A stretch of DNA of 64,000 nucleotides, taken from the NCBI GenBank assembly GCA_018873225.1, contig JAEILZ010000010.1:186001-250000 (forward strand), read 5' to 3'. Each line of letters starts with the position of its first letter. Positions within the stretch are counted from its first letter, which is position 1. Shown piece after piece: positions 30,767-44,121 of this stretch. The stretch comes from [Phialemoniopsis] sp. UDSM-2020 (taxonomy: Eukaryota; Ascomycota; Sordariomycetes; Thyridiales; Thyridiaceae). The notes under the pieces are model-generated. The model did no database searches, was not told the origin of the DNA, and worked only from the letters and a program-made list of their open reading frames with translations. Made by a program: the position numbers and the translations under genes.

Positions 30767-31363
30767 ATGTCTCCCACCGTCCCTGACTTTGACGCCCCGA
30801 GCGAGAAGACCCTGAGCCCGGCAACGCTGGCTCACGTCGTCTTGCGCACGGCCAACCTAGACCGCTCGGTGCAATTCTACGTCGACTTCCTCGGCGGGTC
30901 CGTCACCTACAGCAACGAGGCACTCTCGTTCATCACCTACGACGAGGAGCACCACCGCATCGCGCTCATCGGCATCCCCACAACGCAGCCCAAGAATTAT
31001 AACACCTGCGGGCTGGAGCATATCGCCTTCACATTCAAGAACCTCGACGATCTCCTGCTGGCGTACCGCCAGCGCAAGGCGCGAAATATTTATCCGGTGT
31101 GGTGCGTGAACCACGGGCCCACTACCAGCATCTACTACAAGGACCCGGACGGCAACATGCTCGAGACGCAGGTGGACAACTTTGACACCGTCGCTGAGGC
31201 CAGCGCTTTCATGATGGGGGACAAGTTCTCGGAGAACCCGATTGGCACTGACTTTGACCCCGAAGAGCTGATCACGGCCTTGCGGAACGGCGAGGATGAG
31301 CGAGCACTGAAGAAACGTGTGGAAATTGGACCCCGAGGGATCCCCGACTTGGCAAGCCTCTAA
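30767..31363 (+). CDS. VOC superfamily protein (extradiol dioxygenase/glyoxalase-like)
   Basis: Intronless, 198 residues. Vicinal-oxygen-chelate fold: LAHVVLRTANLDRSVQFYVD opens the first beta-alpha-beta-beta-beta module and GLEHIAFTFKNLDDLLLAY the second, with YYKDPDGNMLETQVDN near the end. The three expected metal ligands are visible: His23, His85 and Glu133. Members include catechol 2,3-dioxygenases, glyoxalase I and metabolite isomerases, and this one is closest in layout to the fungal biphenyl-2,3-diol-dioxygenase-like proteins. With the FAD monooxygenases nearby it could cleave or isomerise an aromatic intermediate (inference). The start at 30767 follows a CATC context and fits the family; an upstream in-frame ATG at 30557 lies in the promoter. 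Confidence 0.93.
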   Translation: MSPTVPDFDAPSEKTLSPATLAHVVLRTANLDRSVQFYVDFLGGSVTYSNEALSFITYDEEHHRIALIGIPTTQPKNYNTCGLEHIAFTFKNLDDLLLAYRQRKARNIYPVWCVNHGPTTSIYYKDPDGNMLETQVDNFDTVAEASAFMMGDKFSENPIGTDFDPEELITALRNGEDERALKKRVEIGPRGIPDLASL

Positions 31364-31767
31364 GTGACTACGAAGTAAATTGACAGGTCAGATATCAGCC
31401 AATGAGAAATTGGGCAAATCGTGTTTTTACATAGGTAACTTACTGAAGGGATTTACAAGCCAAGTAGAGTAGTGGACATTTCTTGATGTGAATTTTGGCC
31501 ACCACACATCAGACCCGTGCAGGCATGTTCTCCACACCCCAACCCCGCACCGAGAGAGGCAAGCCCGGGCGTACGTCCCCATTTCGGGCTGACTTCGGGC
31601 TCGGCCTCGGGCTCGGGCTCGGGGTTCGAGCTTAGACTTTGCGGGGCCAGCCCACCATCCCATGACAGCCGATGCAGGCTGACGATATCCAGTCTCCAGT
31701 CCGCGCCACTATCAGGGCACCCAGCAGGGAAGCGTGGGGAGCCAAGCCTTCTGTGACAGCTGGAAGG
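31364..31767. other. Convergent intergenic spacer with a GC-rich heptamer repeat
   Basis: 3' flanks of the VOC and Zn2Cys6 genes. Bases 31591-31633 contain several direct copies of TCGGGCT/TCGGCCT in tandem. Otherwise featureless. Confidence 0.5.
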
Positions 31768-34212
31768 TCAGAAGGTTTCTGACATCCATGATGCCTGCGC
31801 GTCATCCACAGGAAACTGTCCCAGGAGGTCTGTGATGTCTGCGTACAGAGCGTCACCTTGTGATACAGCGCCGACGTCCTTGGACGCTGTGTTCTCACCT
31901 GCATACTGTCCCCGCCCACCGCTTTCTGACGGTGGAGATGCTATGCCGAGTATGTTTTGAGTGCCCGTCAGGTTCGTAGAGGAGGAAACGTTGCGTTGGG
32001 CAGTTTCATCAGGGAACACGCCCTCCGCGCTCACATGATTGCTGCTTGCTTCTGGAAATTCGTGCAATGATAGATCCATCTCTGCGACTAGGGTATCAAA
32101 ATGTGTTGGACTGGGTGTCTTTTGGTAGCCGACATTGTTCCTCCCCCTGAAACCGTCTATCACGGTGCGCGCTTGACGGACGAACTCGGTCGTTTTGGTG
32201 AAGGCCGCTTCCCCAGAGGTCACATACTCAAGACGGCCAAAGAAGCCCACCACGGCCTCCATGAGAGCGATGTTGCTCTGTGTCAGATCGTCTGGTGGGT
32301 TAGAAACGACATGGAGGAAAATTGTAGTGAGAGCGGTGAATGGGTAGTAGAAAATAAGCCTGTTCCAGTCCACAGTCAGTCAACTGGGGCGAAATCGAAC
32401 AGCGCCGAAAGGAGATACATACCAAGCAGGACTGAAGCTTTCAATGTCAAGATACTTTGTGAGCAAGACCAATGATCGAGCCGCTTCAATCTGTGAGATA
32501 TGGGCCTGAGAGTTGATGAGATGTTCCCAGCTCGTTCCATCTAATGTATAGATAGGGGAACATCGTCTATAGATAGCGCAGAGAATGTAGTAATAGGATG
32601 AGTGCAAGACGATCAGCTGCTCCTTTGACATGCCGCAAGAGCCCATGCTCCGTCCTAGTCCCTTGCCGGGACGTATTTCGCAAGGAATGGCCGAGAGCCA
32701 TGAATCCAAGTCCCGCATCAAACGATCGAGGACAGGAATGATGCGAGCGGCAGAACTGTAAAGGGCACTGGCCGAGTAGAGTAGTCGCGATACGTTGCCG
32801 CAAATACGTGCGAGCTTAGTAAACCACAAGAAGAAGTCAATAGCCGGTGCAGCAGACTGATTCTTATCCATGCCTGGCATTGATACGCCTCGAGGAAAGC
32901 AACAGCTGAGCTCGTCGTCTTGAAACACTGCAGGCCGACCGCATCGCAGAGCTATTGACTTGTCCAGCACATAGATTGCCCAGAACACCCTATTTCTCTC
33001 CCGGATCTCGTCTTGGCTGAGCTTCCACTCGGGAGGCGGGTGGCGATGCAGACCCAGACTCTGGGCTAGCCGGGCTGCGACAGAGGAAAGAGTGTATTCT
33101 AGTCTCTGTGGGCTGGAGAGTCCTTGGGCAAAGACTGTCATAACGGCCATTGCCTGTACAGCCATGAGATCTGTCGACCCGTGTACTATGCGAGGCTCGT
33201 ATGATAGGGCGACCTGGAAGTAACTCCAAGCCTCGCAGCCCGAGATCTTGAAGGCCTCTAAAGACTCTTCGGAAAGAGTTGCGCGGCACCCAGACGCCAG
33301 CACGGCGTTCAGAAGAGCCTGCCAAGAGTCGCTCTGGCCAGGCCCCGAGCTCGAGCCCATGGCGTCTAGTTGGGCTAGGAAGACCTGGCGATCCAGGATC
33401 GGGAAGATGACCTGGACGGTGGAGAAGTAGGCATCAATGTATCGCATGAGCTGGGTAGGTGATAGCTCCGCCAGGCCGCGACTGGAGGGGAGTGCCAACG
33501 GGAGGCCTTGGGGTATGCACTTGGGCTGCCGGAGGTGATTGAAGATGCCCTGGTGAATGTCTCGAATGGTCTGACAGAGGACGTCTGAATCAGGCACGTT
33601 CTTCCGTATCCACTCCAGCCCAAAGTCCGAGATAGTCGAGATGCCGGAGGACGGCCCTGTGTATTCGTCGCCGCCATCCACCCTTATCCAGACTGCTGGA
33701 TGCCTGTCCTTGACGCATTCGGTATCCTTGCCCTCCAGGATCTGGTCAAGAAGGCTTTCGTCTTGGCTAGTGACTGTGTCCGTATATTCTTCAATCACAT
33801 TGTCGTCAAAGAACTGCATGTCGGCAAGCACTTCTATTGAACCGTCGCTTCTCGTGGGTCGTTGATTCAGGAAGCTGCCAAATGACCCGTGTCTTGACTG
33901 TGCCTCCTCAAAGCCATGTCCATCGGCTTGCGCGCCTCCCGACAAGCTTTCCGCTGTTCTTATCGACTTATTGGCAAGGTGTCGCCGAGGCTGCGCCGTA
34001 GAGCGCTCACTGGCTTCATGTTCCCTCACAATCCGGAACGGTGCATTGCCGATGGCCGTAGAGCCGGGACCAGCCATGCCGGTAGCGGTCCATCGCCGCG
34101 CACGTCGCTCGCCCGCATACGTGCAGTGGAGCGATCGCTGGCTACAATTCTTGCAGATCGGGCGCGTCCGGTCGCACTTGATCTTACGGGAACGACAGGC
34201 CTTGCATGCCAT
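31768..34212 (-). CDS. Zn2Cys6 transcription factor with fungal_trans domain
   Basis: Two exons (34212-32423 and 32359-31768) encode 793 residues; the 63-nt intron splits the Trp codon in FSPAW/LIFYYPF. The binuclear zinc cluster is at the very N-terminus: Cys 3, 6, 13, 20, 23, 30 (CKACRSRKIKC and CKNCSQRSLHC), followed by a basic linker. The middle-homology (fungal_trans) region covers about 230-560, with LAQSLGLHRHPPPEWKLS, RVFWAIYVLDKSIALRCGRP and DDELSCCFPRG. Such proteins bind CGG half-sites and often control a neighbouring gene cluster. Only two residues precede the first Cys, so a short upstream exon may exist. The 5' flank is just 205 bp before an LTR retroelement starts. The P450, VOC and FAD monooxygenase genes are plausible targets. 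Confidence 0.93.
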
Positions 34213-34417
34213 TGTGTCGGGCGTTCAACAAACGTTTGTCTTCGGCCTCCGGAAAAGTGCCATGATGGGTGAAAGCAGAGCTGACTCTGCCAACCTTGGA
34301 ACACTGGGGGCTTAGCAAAATTGTCAGTTCAGGCTTCCCCGCACCCTCTGTGGGGAACACGCCAGCTGGGCTCTGGGGTGTATGCTGCAGGTAAAGTACC
34401 TAGTTCGTAATGGTTGT

Positions 34418-34556
34418 TGTAGCCTGAGGATTCTGGCCCCACCCAAAAGTGGCTTTTTGTACCTATTAGAACTTCTACTTGGCGGTACCTCTACCACCAA
34501 CTTCTAGCCTAATTAACAATCATCTTTTGGCCCTCATCCAATTAATCCCTTTTTTA
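34418..34556. repeat. Left LTR (139 bp)
   Basis: Aligns without gaps to 44122-44260 with nine differences. This copy shows T where the right copy has C at three CA sites. It retains normal GC content, in sharp contrast to the AT-saturated interior that begins at 34557. Confidence 0.9.
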
Positions 34557-37500
34557 TAGTACAGTTTATATAGATAAAATCCTCTTCTCTTATAATTAAG
34601 ATAGCTTTATCTTTCTTCTCTTATTATAGGATTTTCCCTAGCTCTTTTCTTATCTTACTAAACTAAGATCTTACTATTCTTAAATCTCTCCTTTTATATA
34701 CTTAAAAGTATCTAATATTACTTTTTAATTTTTCTTATTTTAATATAATATATTAATTTAAATAAATCTTATCTTTCTAACTATAAATATATCTTTATTA
34801 TTAAAGAAATTCCCTATATTAGGAGTTTTCTAAATCTACTCTTTTTATTATAGTATTATTAAGTACTTTAAAGATATAATACTAATATTAATAGTATATC
34901 TTAGTAACCTATAAGCCCTATATAATAGGCTTTAATAAAAGAGGATTTAAATTATATATATTATAATAGTTTATAATATTCCTATAATTACCTTATATAG
35001 CTACTATATTTTTATTAATATAATAAGAAGAAGTTATCTCTTTAAAGGAGAAGAAAATTAAAAGTAATAACTATATAGCCCTATATTAGTTTTATATCTT
35101 ATAATATTTCTAATATAGTTTAAAAGTAATTAAAATAAACTCTTTATATAATATAGTATTTTAAGTATTTTATAATATATTATTATATAATTAAAATAGG
35201 CTTTAATATTATAATAGTATATAATATTAATAAAATATTTCTTTATATCTTAATAAAGTAAAATAGATTTATATAAAGGAAGAATTAAAATATTAGAAAG
35301 TATAAAATATAATTAAGTATTATAAAGAAAGTTTAAAAATTAGAATTATTAATATTTTTTATATTATCTTTAATATTACTAATATCTTATAAAAAGTCTT
35401 ATATAAATTCTTTATAAGAGTACTAAGATTAGCTAGATTTAGTTATATACTATTATATATAAGAAAAATAAAGAAGAAGAATATTAAAAGTATATAATAA
35501 GATTAGAATTTAAAGTATAAGTTTATTAAAGTATTAAGAGCTATATTTTATAATAATAGCTATATTACTACTATATTATTATTTATATATAAGTTGAAAG
35601 TAATATATTCTTAAAAATAAATTTTAAAAATTTTTTTTATTTTAAAAATAAAGTTAAAGAGAAATAAATAAAGAATAAGTAAAAAAATAAGAATAAAATA
35701 AAAAAAAAAATAATATATAAGATTAATTAGTTATATTTAAATTAGCTTAATAACTCTTATTAAAAATAAATTTTATTTAATAAAATTATAATATTTAAAA
35801 ATATTTTATATATTTTATAATTTAACTACCTTTTAAAGGATTTAAGATTTAAAATTCTTTAAATTTAATTATCTTTAAATTTAATATTTCTTATTCTAAC
35901 TAGTTAAAGTAGTTATATTTAAAGTAATAGAGTAAAAAGTAGGGCTTAGTATTTAAATTTAAAAATTTATAATAAATAGTAGTTTTTATTCTTCCTTTTT
36001 AAAACTTAAAATTAATCTCTTTAGCTCCTTCTTATTAAATTTTAAATTTTAATTTCTATTTTCTTACTATATATATTTACTACCTAAGTTTTAATTATAA
36101 GCTAAATTAAAAGAAAAGCTTTAAAGAGGAGACTTATTTCTCTTTTTTTAAAATAATTTATTCTTTTCTTTTTTTAAATTATTTATTATTATCTTATTTA
36201 CTATTAAGTTTACTATTATTATTAAGAGAGATTAGTTACTAATTAAATTATCCTATTTATTTCCTTTTATTATTAGCTATTTATTAATAATAGTTTTTTA
36301 TTTCTTTTATTAATAATTTTTATTTTATAATTTAATTTTATTAGTTATATTAAGCCTTTTAAACTTATCTAATAAATTTAACTTAAATCTAGTTATTTTA
36401 ATTTTATTAAAATAATCTTCTCTTTATATTTTAATTATTATATTTAATAAAAAGCTATTATATTTTAAATAGATTAAAGATTTTATTTTTAATCTTTTAA
36501 AGCTTATAATTTTCTAATTCTTATTTTAATATTAAAATTAATTTTATATTTAATTTATAAAGGATTCTATTATATTAGTTATTTTTCCTATTAGAGATTA
36601 ATAGTTTTTTAAAATTATTAAATTTATTAATTTTACTTTATTCTTTTTTCTATTTCTAATTATTAATACTCTTTCTTCTTTAAAGATTATTCCTTCTTAT
36701 TATAATAAGATAGTTAAGTTTATTTATATATTCTTTAAATAGGATAATAAATCTCTTAAAGAATATATTAAATATATTTAACTTTATATTATTATTATTA
36801 ATATTACTAATTTTAATTTTAAAAAGTTTATTCTTTATATAATATTTTATAATAGTCTTACTAATAAGGCTAATAAGTAGTATTATTATAAAGCTATAAA
36901 GAATTAATTATCTTTCTTTAAAAAAATAAAAATTACTTTTATAATTTAGTTTTTAAAACTAAATAAAGTAAATATAAATTACTAAATTCTTTTCTTTATA
37001 AATACTTTTAAATATAAATTAAAAGAATTATTTTCTAATTATTTAAAGTAAATAATATATTTAGCTAAGTAGATTAGTAAATTTAATTATTTTAAAATTC
37101 TTTATAATAAATTACTTTTAAAAATACTTAATAATAAGAATAATAAAGAGATTAAGTTTTATTTTAAAGATTATCTTACTAATTAGAAACTTATAATTAG
37201 GGATTATATTATCTTCTTTTCTAATATTATCTTTAAGGATATTATTAAGAATTTTAAAGAAATTCTTTAAAGCTATAGCCTTTAAATATATAATAATAAG
37301 TTTTATAATACTAAATTAAAATCTAAAAAAGATAATCTTATTATAAGTATTTATAAGCTTATTAATATAATCTTTAAGAATTATAAGTATTAAAAAGAAA
37401 TAGTAAAAGTTATTTTATTTATATAAATTTTAAGTAATATCTATTTATTTTAAAGTTAGTAAAATATTTCTTTCTATTCTTTTTATAATTTAAATGCTTC

Positions 37501-40500
37501 TAATTTTTAATAAAGTGTATTATTATATAATTAGTATAAGCTGTTTTATCCCTTTTAAAGTTATTAAAGGCCCTTTAAAAATTATTTTTAATATTTTAGC
37601 TATAGTTAATATAGTTATATTTAAAAAGATTATATTAATTCTAATTAGCTTTACTTTAAATAGTTAAATAAAATTATTTAAAATTATATAAAGACTAAAT
37701 ATTAATATAATAAGGCTAAGGCTATTACTATATAGCTACTATCTAGTTAAGTTATAAAAGTTAAAAATATTAAAAATTAACTATTTAAAGTAAGAGTTAT
37801 TATTATAGCTATATTTAAACTTTCTTTAATTAATTATTATAATAAAGAGGTAATTATTATATAAGTTTAAGTTATTAAAGCTTAAGTTAATACTATTAAT
37901 AAGTAAGATAATATTTATAAAAAAGTAAATAAGTAAATTAGTATTAAGAAAGATATATTTAAAAAGCTTAAAAAAGATAAATCTATTATTATTAATATTC
38001 CTATTAAGAATATTAAAGTTATAATTAAATAAAGTATAAAGATTTTTATTATAGCCTTTTAATTAATTTTATAGTAAATAATTTAGTTTCTAGCTAATAT
38101 TACTATTAAGTTTTATAACTTTAATTATATTTATTTTATTAATATAATTATAAATATTAATAATAAAGATATTTAAATATAAGAAAATAATCTTTTTATC
38201 TCTTTAAAACTTCTAGCTACTATATAGAAATCTATTATTATAAATTAAATTAATTATATTTATAAGCTTCTTAATTAAGCTATTAAGAACTTTAAAAAGT
38301 TTAAATCTTATAAGTATCTTTATATATTTAGTTTAGTTAAATATAATATAACTCTATTTAATATTATTAAAGTTCTATTTAAAGTTTAAATTCTAATTAA
38401 TCTTTTAATCCTTTTAAATTGTTCCTTATAAATTTATATTAAACTATATAAAACTATAAAACTAGAAGATTATAATAAGAAAAAAAAATTAATTTTAATA
38501 AATCTTATTATTAATAATATAATTTAAATTAATATTATATTTATAATATTAGCTTTAACTTTAAATAATTTTAAAAAGTTTAACTTCTTTAATATTATAT
38601 TTAGTATTAATAATACTTTTAATATATATATTTAATATATTTCTAAAATAATTAAAAGAGTTCCTTTTATTAATATTATATTTAATAGTAGTTTTAATAT
38701 TAAATTAATTAACCTTATATTTATTAAATTTTTAAAATTTATACCTTATAAAACTAAAGTCTTATAAAATATTTAATTAGTAAATAGATTTCTAGTTTAT
38801 ATTAAAGAGTATATCCTAATAAAGGTTATTATTAATAGTATTTTATATATTATTAATACTTTTATCTTTAAATATAATAAATAGTTTAATATTCTTTTTA
38901 ATTAAGAATAATATATTAAAGTATAAGCTTAATAAGATTAAGATAGAAAGATAATTTCTATTTATAATTAAAATAGAAACTTTAAAGTTACTCTTTACTT
39001 AAATAAATACTTTAAATATCCTTCTATAATTAAAGTAGTTTTTACCTTTATAGTAGTTAAGTAGGGTTATAATTAAAAGAAATTAATTAATAAACTTAAA
39101 TATAAGAATAATAATTTTAATTCTTCTTTTAAATTCTTATAATAACTATATAATCTTTTTTATTTTATTAATATTATAGTAAAGTATAAATTAATTCCTA
39201 ATATTAAAATTACTTTAGAAAAAGTTTTTATTTAAATAAGAAACTAAATATTATTTAAGCTAATAAGATTTTAGTTTCTAATAATTTATTTTCTTTTATT
39301 TAAAATAGTACTTATAATTCCTATATAGATTCTTTTAGCTAGTTTACTATTAAATAAGATAGTATTTATTACTTTATAATTAATAAAAACTTAAGATCTT
39401 ATTATCTCTATTTATTTATAATATTAATTATAAGGGATTCTAATAATAAAGATACTTATAAATTTCTTTATAAAATTATTAAGTTATATAATTTACTTTT
39501 TTCTTTTCTAATTTTCTTATCTTTAAAATTTATAATTTCTTTTTCTTCTTCTTAATAAATTCTTTTAATTTCTTTCTTTTATTTAAAATCTTAAACCTTA
39601 AATTTTACTATTACTTTACTTTATTATAAGATTTAAGATTCTTCTTTTTTTCTTTTAAAATTAAAATCTTAACTTTTTATTCCTCTAACTTTATAACTTT
39701 ATAAAATCTCTAACCTTATATTATAATATTTATACTCTTTTAAAGATATTATTTATAAGCTTTAAAATTAATAGTTTCTTTCTTATTAAGATAGTAGTTT
39801 ATTAAAGTTAGTTTTTCTATCTTAATTAAGTAATTAGTAAAATAAGATTTCCTATAATAGGGCTATAATATTAGTAATAATTAAATATATTATAATACCT
39901 TTTAATAAAATTTTAATTAAATTATATAAATTAAAGAAGAAAAATAAAACTTTAATAGTTACTAATACTACTTATATAGCTACTATATAAGAATAGTAGC
40001 TTTAAAAAGTTCTTTTTTATATAAATAAAATACTAAATTAGTTACTATATAGCCTTATATTAATTCTATATATCTTAATATTTTTAATATACTAAACTTT
40101 AAGTTTAAATATTTATATAATATACTTATATAGCTTTATATCTAGTTAGTATTCCTTTATATTACTATAGTAGTTAGAAGTAATAAAGAGTATATTTATA
40201 TCTAGTTATATTAGTATTAAGAACTTAAAAGTTAAAAAAAAGAATAAGTATTTAATTATATATTTAATTAAAGTAAAGTTCCTACTATTATAAAAATAAA
40301 TATATAAAAATATTAATTTTATATAATTTATATAGCTACTAGCTATAGTAATATTTATAAATAAAGATATATAAAAGTATTAAATTCCTTTAAATATAGT
40401 TAAAGTATATTAAAAAGAAGAAAATAAAATAAAATATATATTAAAAGTAAGAAATAAGAAATATTTTTAAATATATAGTTTTAAAGTTATATTTTATAAA

Positions 40501-43500
40501 GATAGTTATATTAATAGCTATATAGCTATTTATATAGATACTAAAGTAGTATACTTTTAATAAGATTTTATTTTAATAGAAAAATAAAATTTTAAAGGGA
40601 ATCCTTTTAAAATCTTATTTTACTTATAAAAATAAAAACTTAATAAAATAGTAAAAGAATAAATAAAAATTTAATTTATAATAAGTAAAATTAAAATAAG
40701 CTAAGCTATTTTAATATCTAATAAGATACTTAAGGTAAAAAGATTTTATTATACTTAAAAAAATATTTTTATTTTTAAATTATAGGATCTTTAAATTATA
40801 AATCTTATTAAGTATTTAATTCTATTTAAAGAAGGAGTAAAATCTTTTTATTTTTAATAGATTTATTAATTTTATTTATAAGTTATATAATAGAATTAAT
40901 TTACTTTTAAAATATAATATTATAAATTAATCTTTTTTAATAATTTATTATAAGCTATATAGATATTATTCTAATTTAAAAGTAATATAAAGTTTAAAAT
41001 AATTTATAATTTTAAACTTATAAATTTAGTTTTAATTTATTTTTAATATTCTATTTATTTTATTAAGTAAGATATTAATACTTTTATTATAAGTTATTTT
41101 AAAGTCTTTTTAAAATTAAATATAAAGAATAGTTATTAAGAAATTTCTTTTATTTTTAAAGATAAATATAAAATAGCTTTTATTACTCTTAATAGGATAT
41201 TTTTCTATTATATTATACTTTAAAACCTTAAATATATAATATAAACTTATATTTAATTTAGTAATTTTATCTTTAAATATTTTCTTTCTCTTTTAAATTA
41301 ATTTAAAACTAAGATACCTTTAATTTTAAGTTATAATTCTAATATTAGGAATATCTATATTCTTTATATTAATAATTACTATATTTTAAGCCTTAATTTT
41401 AAATTATATTTTTAGTTTTTATATAATTATTATTTTCTTTATATTATATTTAAATTAATTCTTTTTATATTAAATAAAACTAAGCTTTTTTATATTAAAT
41501 TTAAGTTAGTTAGTATAGCTTTTAAAAATAGAAAAATCTTTTCTTTTAATAAATATTAATACTAATTTTTTAATTAAATTTACTATTAATATAATATCTT
41601 ATTAGCCTTTTAAGATAAGCTTAATAAAATAATTTATTTTATTTTATTTTTAAGAATTTATATTTCTAATTATATAGATTTAATTAAAACTTTTAAAATT
41701 ACTTTCTTTAAAGAATAAGCTATTTTTACTTTTACTAATAAGATATCTATTAAAATAATTTAGAAACCTTATTCTTATCCTATTTAAAAGACTTAATATA
41801 AAGAAGCTATTTTTAAAATTTATAAGTCTATTATATAAAATGCTATATATAAAGTTAATTATAAATATTAATTATATATAATAATAAATATAAGTAAGAT
41901 TAGTTATAAAATAATTCTTTTTTAATTAAATAAGAAATATTTAATAGGAATATTTTATATATTTTTTCTTTTTAAAAAGGTTAAAATTAATATATTTCTT
42001 AATTTTAATTTTATTAATTTAAAGTTATAATATTTTATACTTAAAAAAAAGATACTTATAATTATAAAGTTAGTAAATAAACTTTATTAAATCTTATTTA
42101 GCTTCTTATATTTAATTAAAATTTATATTAATTATTTATTAATTATATAAATAATAGCTAATTTTAATAAGATTTATAGTAAAGTTTATAAATTTATAAA
42201 AAAGATTAATCTTTATTTTTTAAAATTTTATTACTAGCTAAATATAAATAAAGTTATTTATATTATTAATAGTATATTATAATTTTCTCTATCTTTTTAA
42301 AGAGATATTAGTTAATTTATATCTAATAATTTAAATAAGTTAAATTTAAAGATTTAATTTAGAGATATATATTCTACTTTTCTTTAAATATTAATTTCTT
42401 ATTCCTCTTAATAGAATATATATAAAGTATTCTTTCTATTAATAGATTTATTTAAGTTATATAAAAAATAAGTTTATAATATTTATTTAGTTTAGATTTT
42501 ACTATTATTTAATAAGCCTACTTAAAAATTCTTAATATTAATTTAATTTAAGGATTTTAAAGAATTTATTTAAAATTATAAAGGAAAATAGTATATTAAG
42601 ATTATAAAGTTCTTTATTTTAAGTAAAATAAGATTTAAAGAATTATTAATATATAAATAAGTATATATTAAAAAGTAAATAAAGAAGTTTCTTATTATTA
42701 ATAATAAATTCTATTTCTAAAAATTAAATAATTTAATTTTTAAATATATTTTTAATTCTTATATTATAGCTATATTAAAATAAACTTATAATAGCTATAA
42801 TTATTTTATTATTTAAATTATAATATATAAATTTAAAGATAGATTTTAATAGCTAATTAAATTTAATAATATTAAGAAATAGTATATTAATTATAAAACT
42901 TATTAGTAATTAAGATCCTAATCTTATTATATTTTTTTAAAAAAGATTTTAATTATAAAGCTATTTTAATTTATTAATTAAGATTTTATAAGTTTTATTA
43001 ATTCTTTATTAAGAAATAGATATTAATTTATTTTATTAATAATTAATTATTTTAATAAGTTTATTTTATATAAACTATTAGCTAATACTATTAAATATTT
43101 AATTATATTTATTTAAGTTTATAATTAAATTCTTATTTTTAATTAGCTTAATATATTTTATTAAAATAATAAAAACTATTTTAAAAATACTTTTATATAA
43201 AAGATATTTATAAAGTTTAATATTAATATAATCTTTAATTTTATAATATATTTATAATTAATAAGTTTATTAGAATATATAATTAAATTTATAAAAGATT
43301 AGCTTATTAAATAAACTATTATAAGAAATAACTTTAAATTAAATATATAAAAAATAGCTTTTATTAAATATATACTTAATATTAATTTTTATTTTATCTT
43401 TAATTTTAAAATTATTCTTTTTAAAATCTTATTTAATAAATAATTTAAAACTTATAAAATTAAAAGTTAATAAATTATAAATTTAAAAGTAATTAAAACT

Positions 43501-44081
43501 TTAATAATTAAAAGTATATTTAATAAGAAGAATTTATTAAGTATTTTTATTATTATAAATTACTTTAATAATTTAATAAAAAAGAAAAAGAAATTAAAAT
43601 AGTATATTTTTAATTTTAAATCTTAATATAATAATAAGAAAAGCATTTTAATTATTAAAATTCCTTTTAAAATATTTATTTAAAAGAAAAGAATAAAACT
43701 AGTTTTTAACTTAAATTATAATAAGTTTATTTCTAATTAAATTAACTTTAAAATAATTATAAATAAAATAAACTCTATTTTTTATTATATTAAGTATATT
43801 AATAGTAGAATTAAAAAGAGAAAAATTTATATAAATAACTTAAAGCTTTTTTATTTATTAAATTATAATATAAATTTAAATAATAGAATAACTATAAAGT
43901 TTATAAAGAAATATAAAAAGTTTATTAAAAAATTAATTTCTAAGGAAGTTACTACTTAAAAGGAGTTAAGCTTAAATAGATTACTTTAAATTAGGATTTT
44001 TATAAATGGAGTTTTAAATTGTTTTACTTAGTTTTACTCTTACTAGCTCTGCTTAGTTATTTAGGTTTTTCTTATCTTAAA

Positions 44082-44101
44082 GCAGATTAAGGTTAATCTG
44101 C
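44082..44101. repeat. 20-bp near-perfect palindrome beside the right LTR
   Basis: GCAGATTAA, two G bases, then TTAATCTGC: 9-bp arms with a GG spacer, 20 bp left of the right LTR. It lies in a small less-mutated stretch (about 43990-44121) at the element's internal edge. Function unknown. Confidence 0.5.
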
Positions 44102-44121
44102 ATTTCTTATCCTAGCCGGCT

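Noticed and set aside
34557..44121. A centromere or other natural AT-rich domain
   Set aside because: The block is bounded by matching LTRs and a target-site duplication, and its composition shows CA/TG depletion typical of RIP; a retroelement explains it better.
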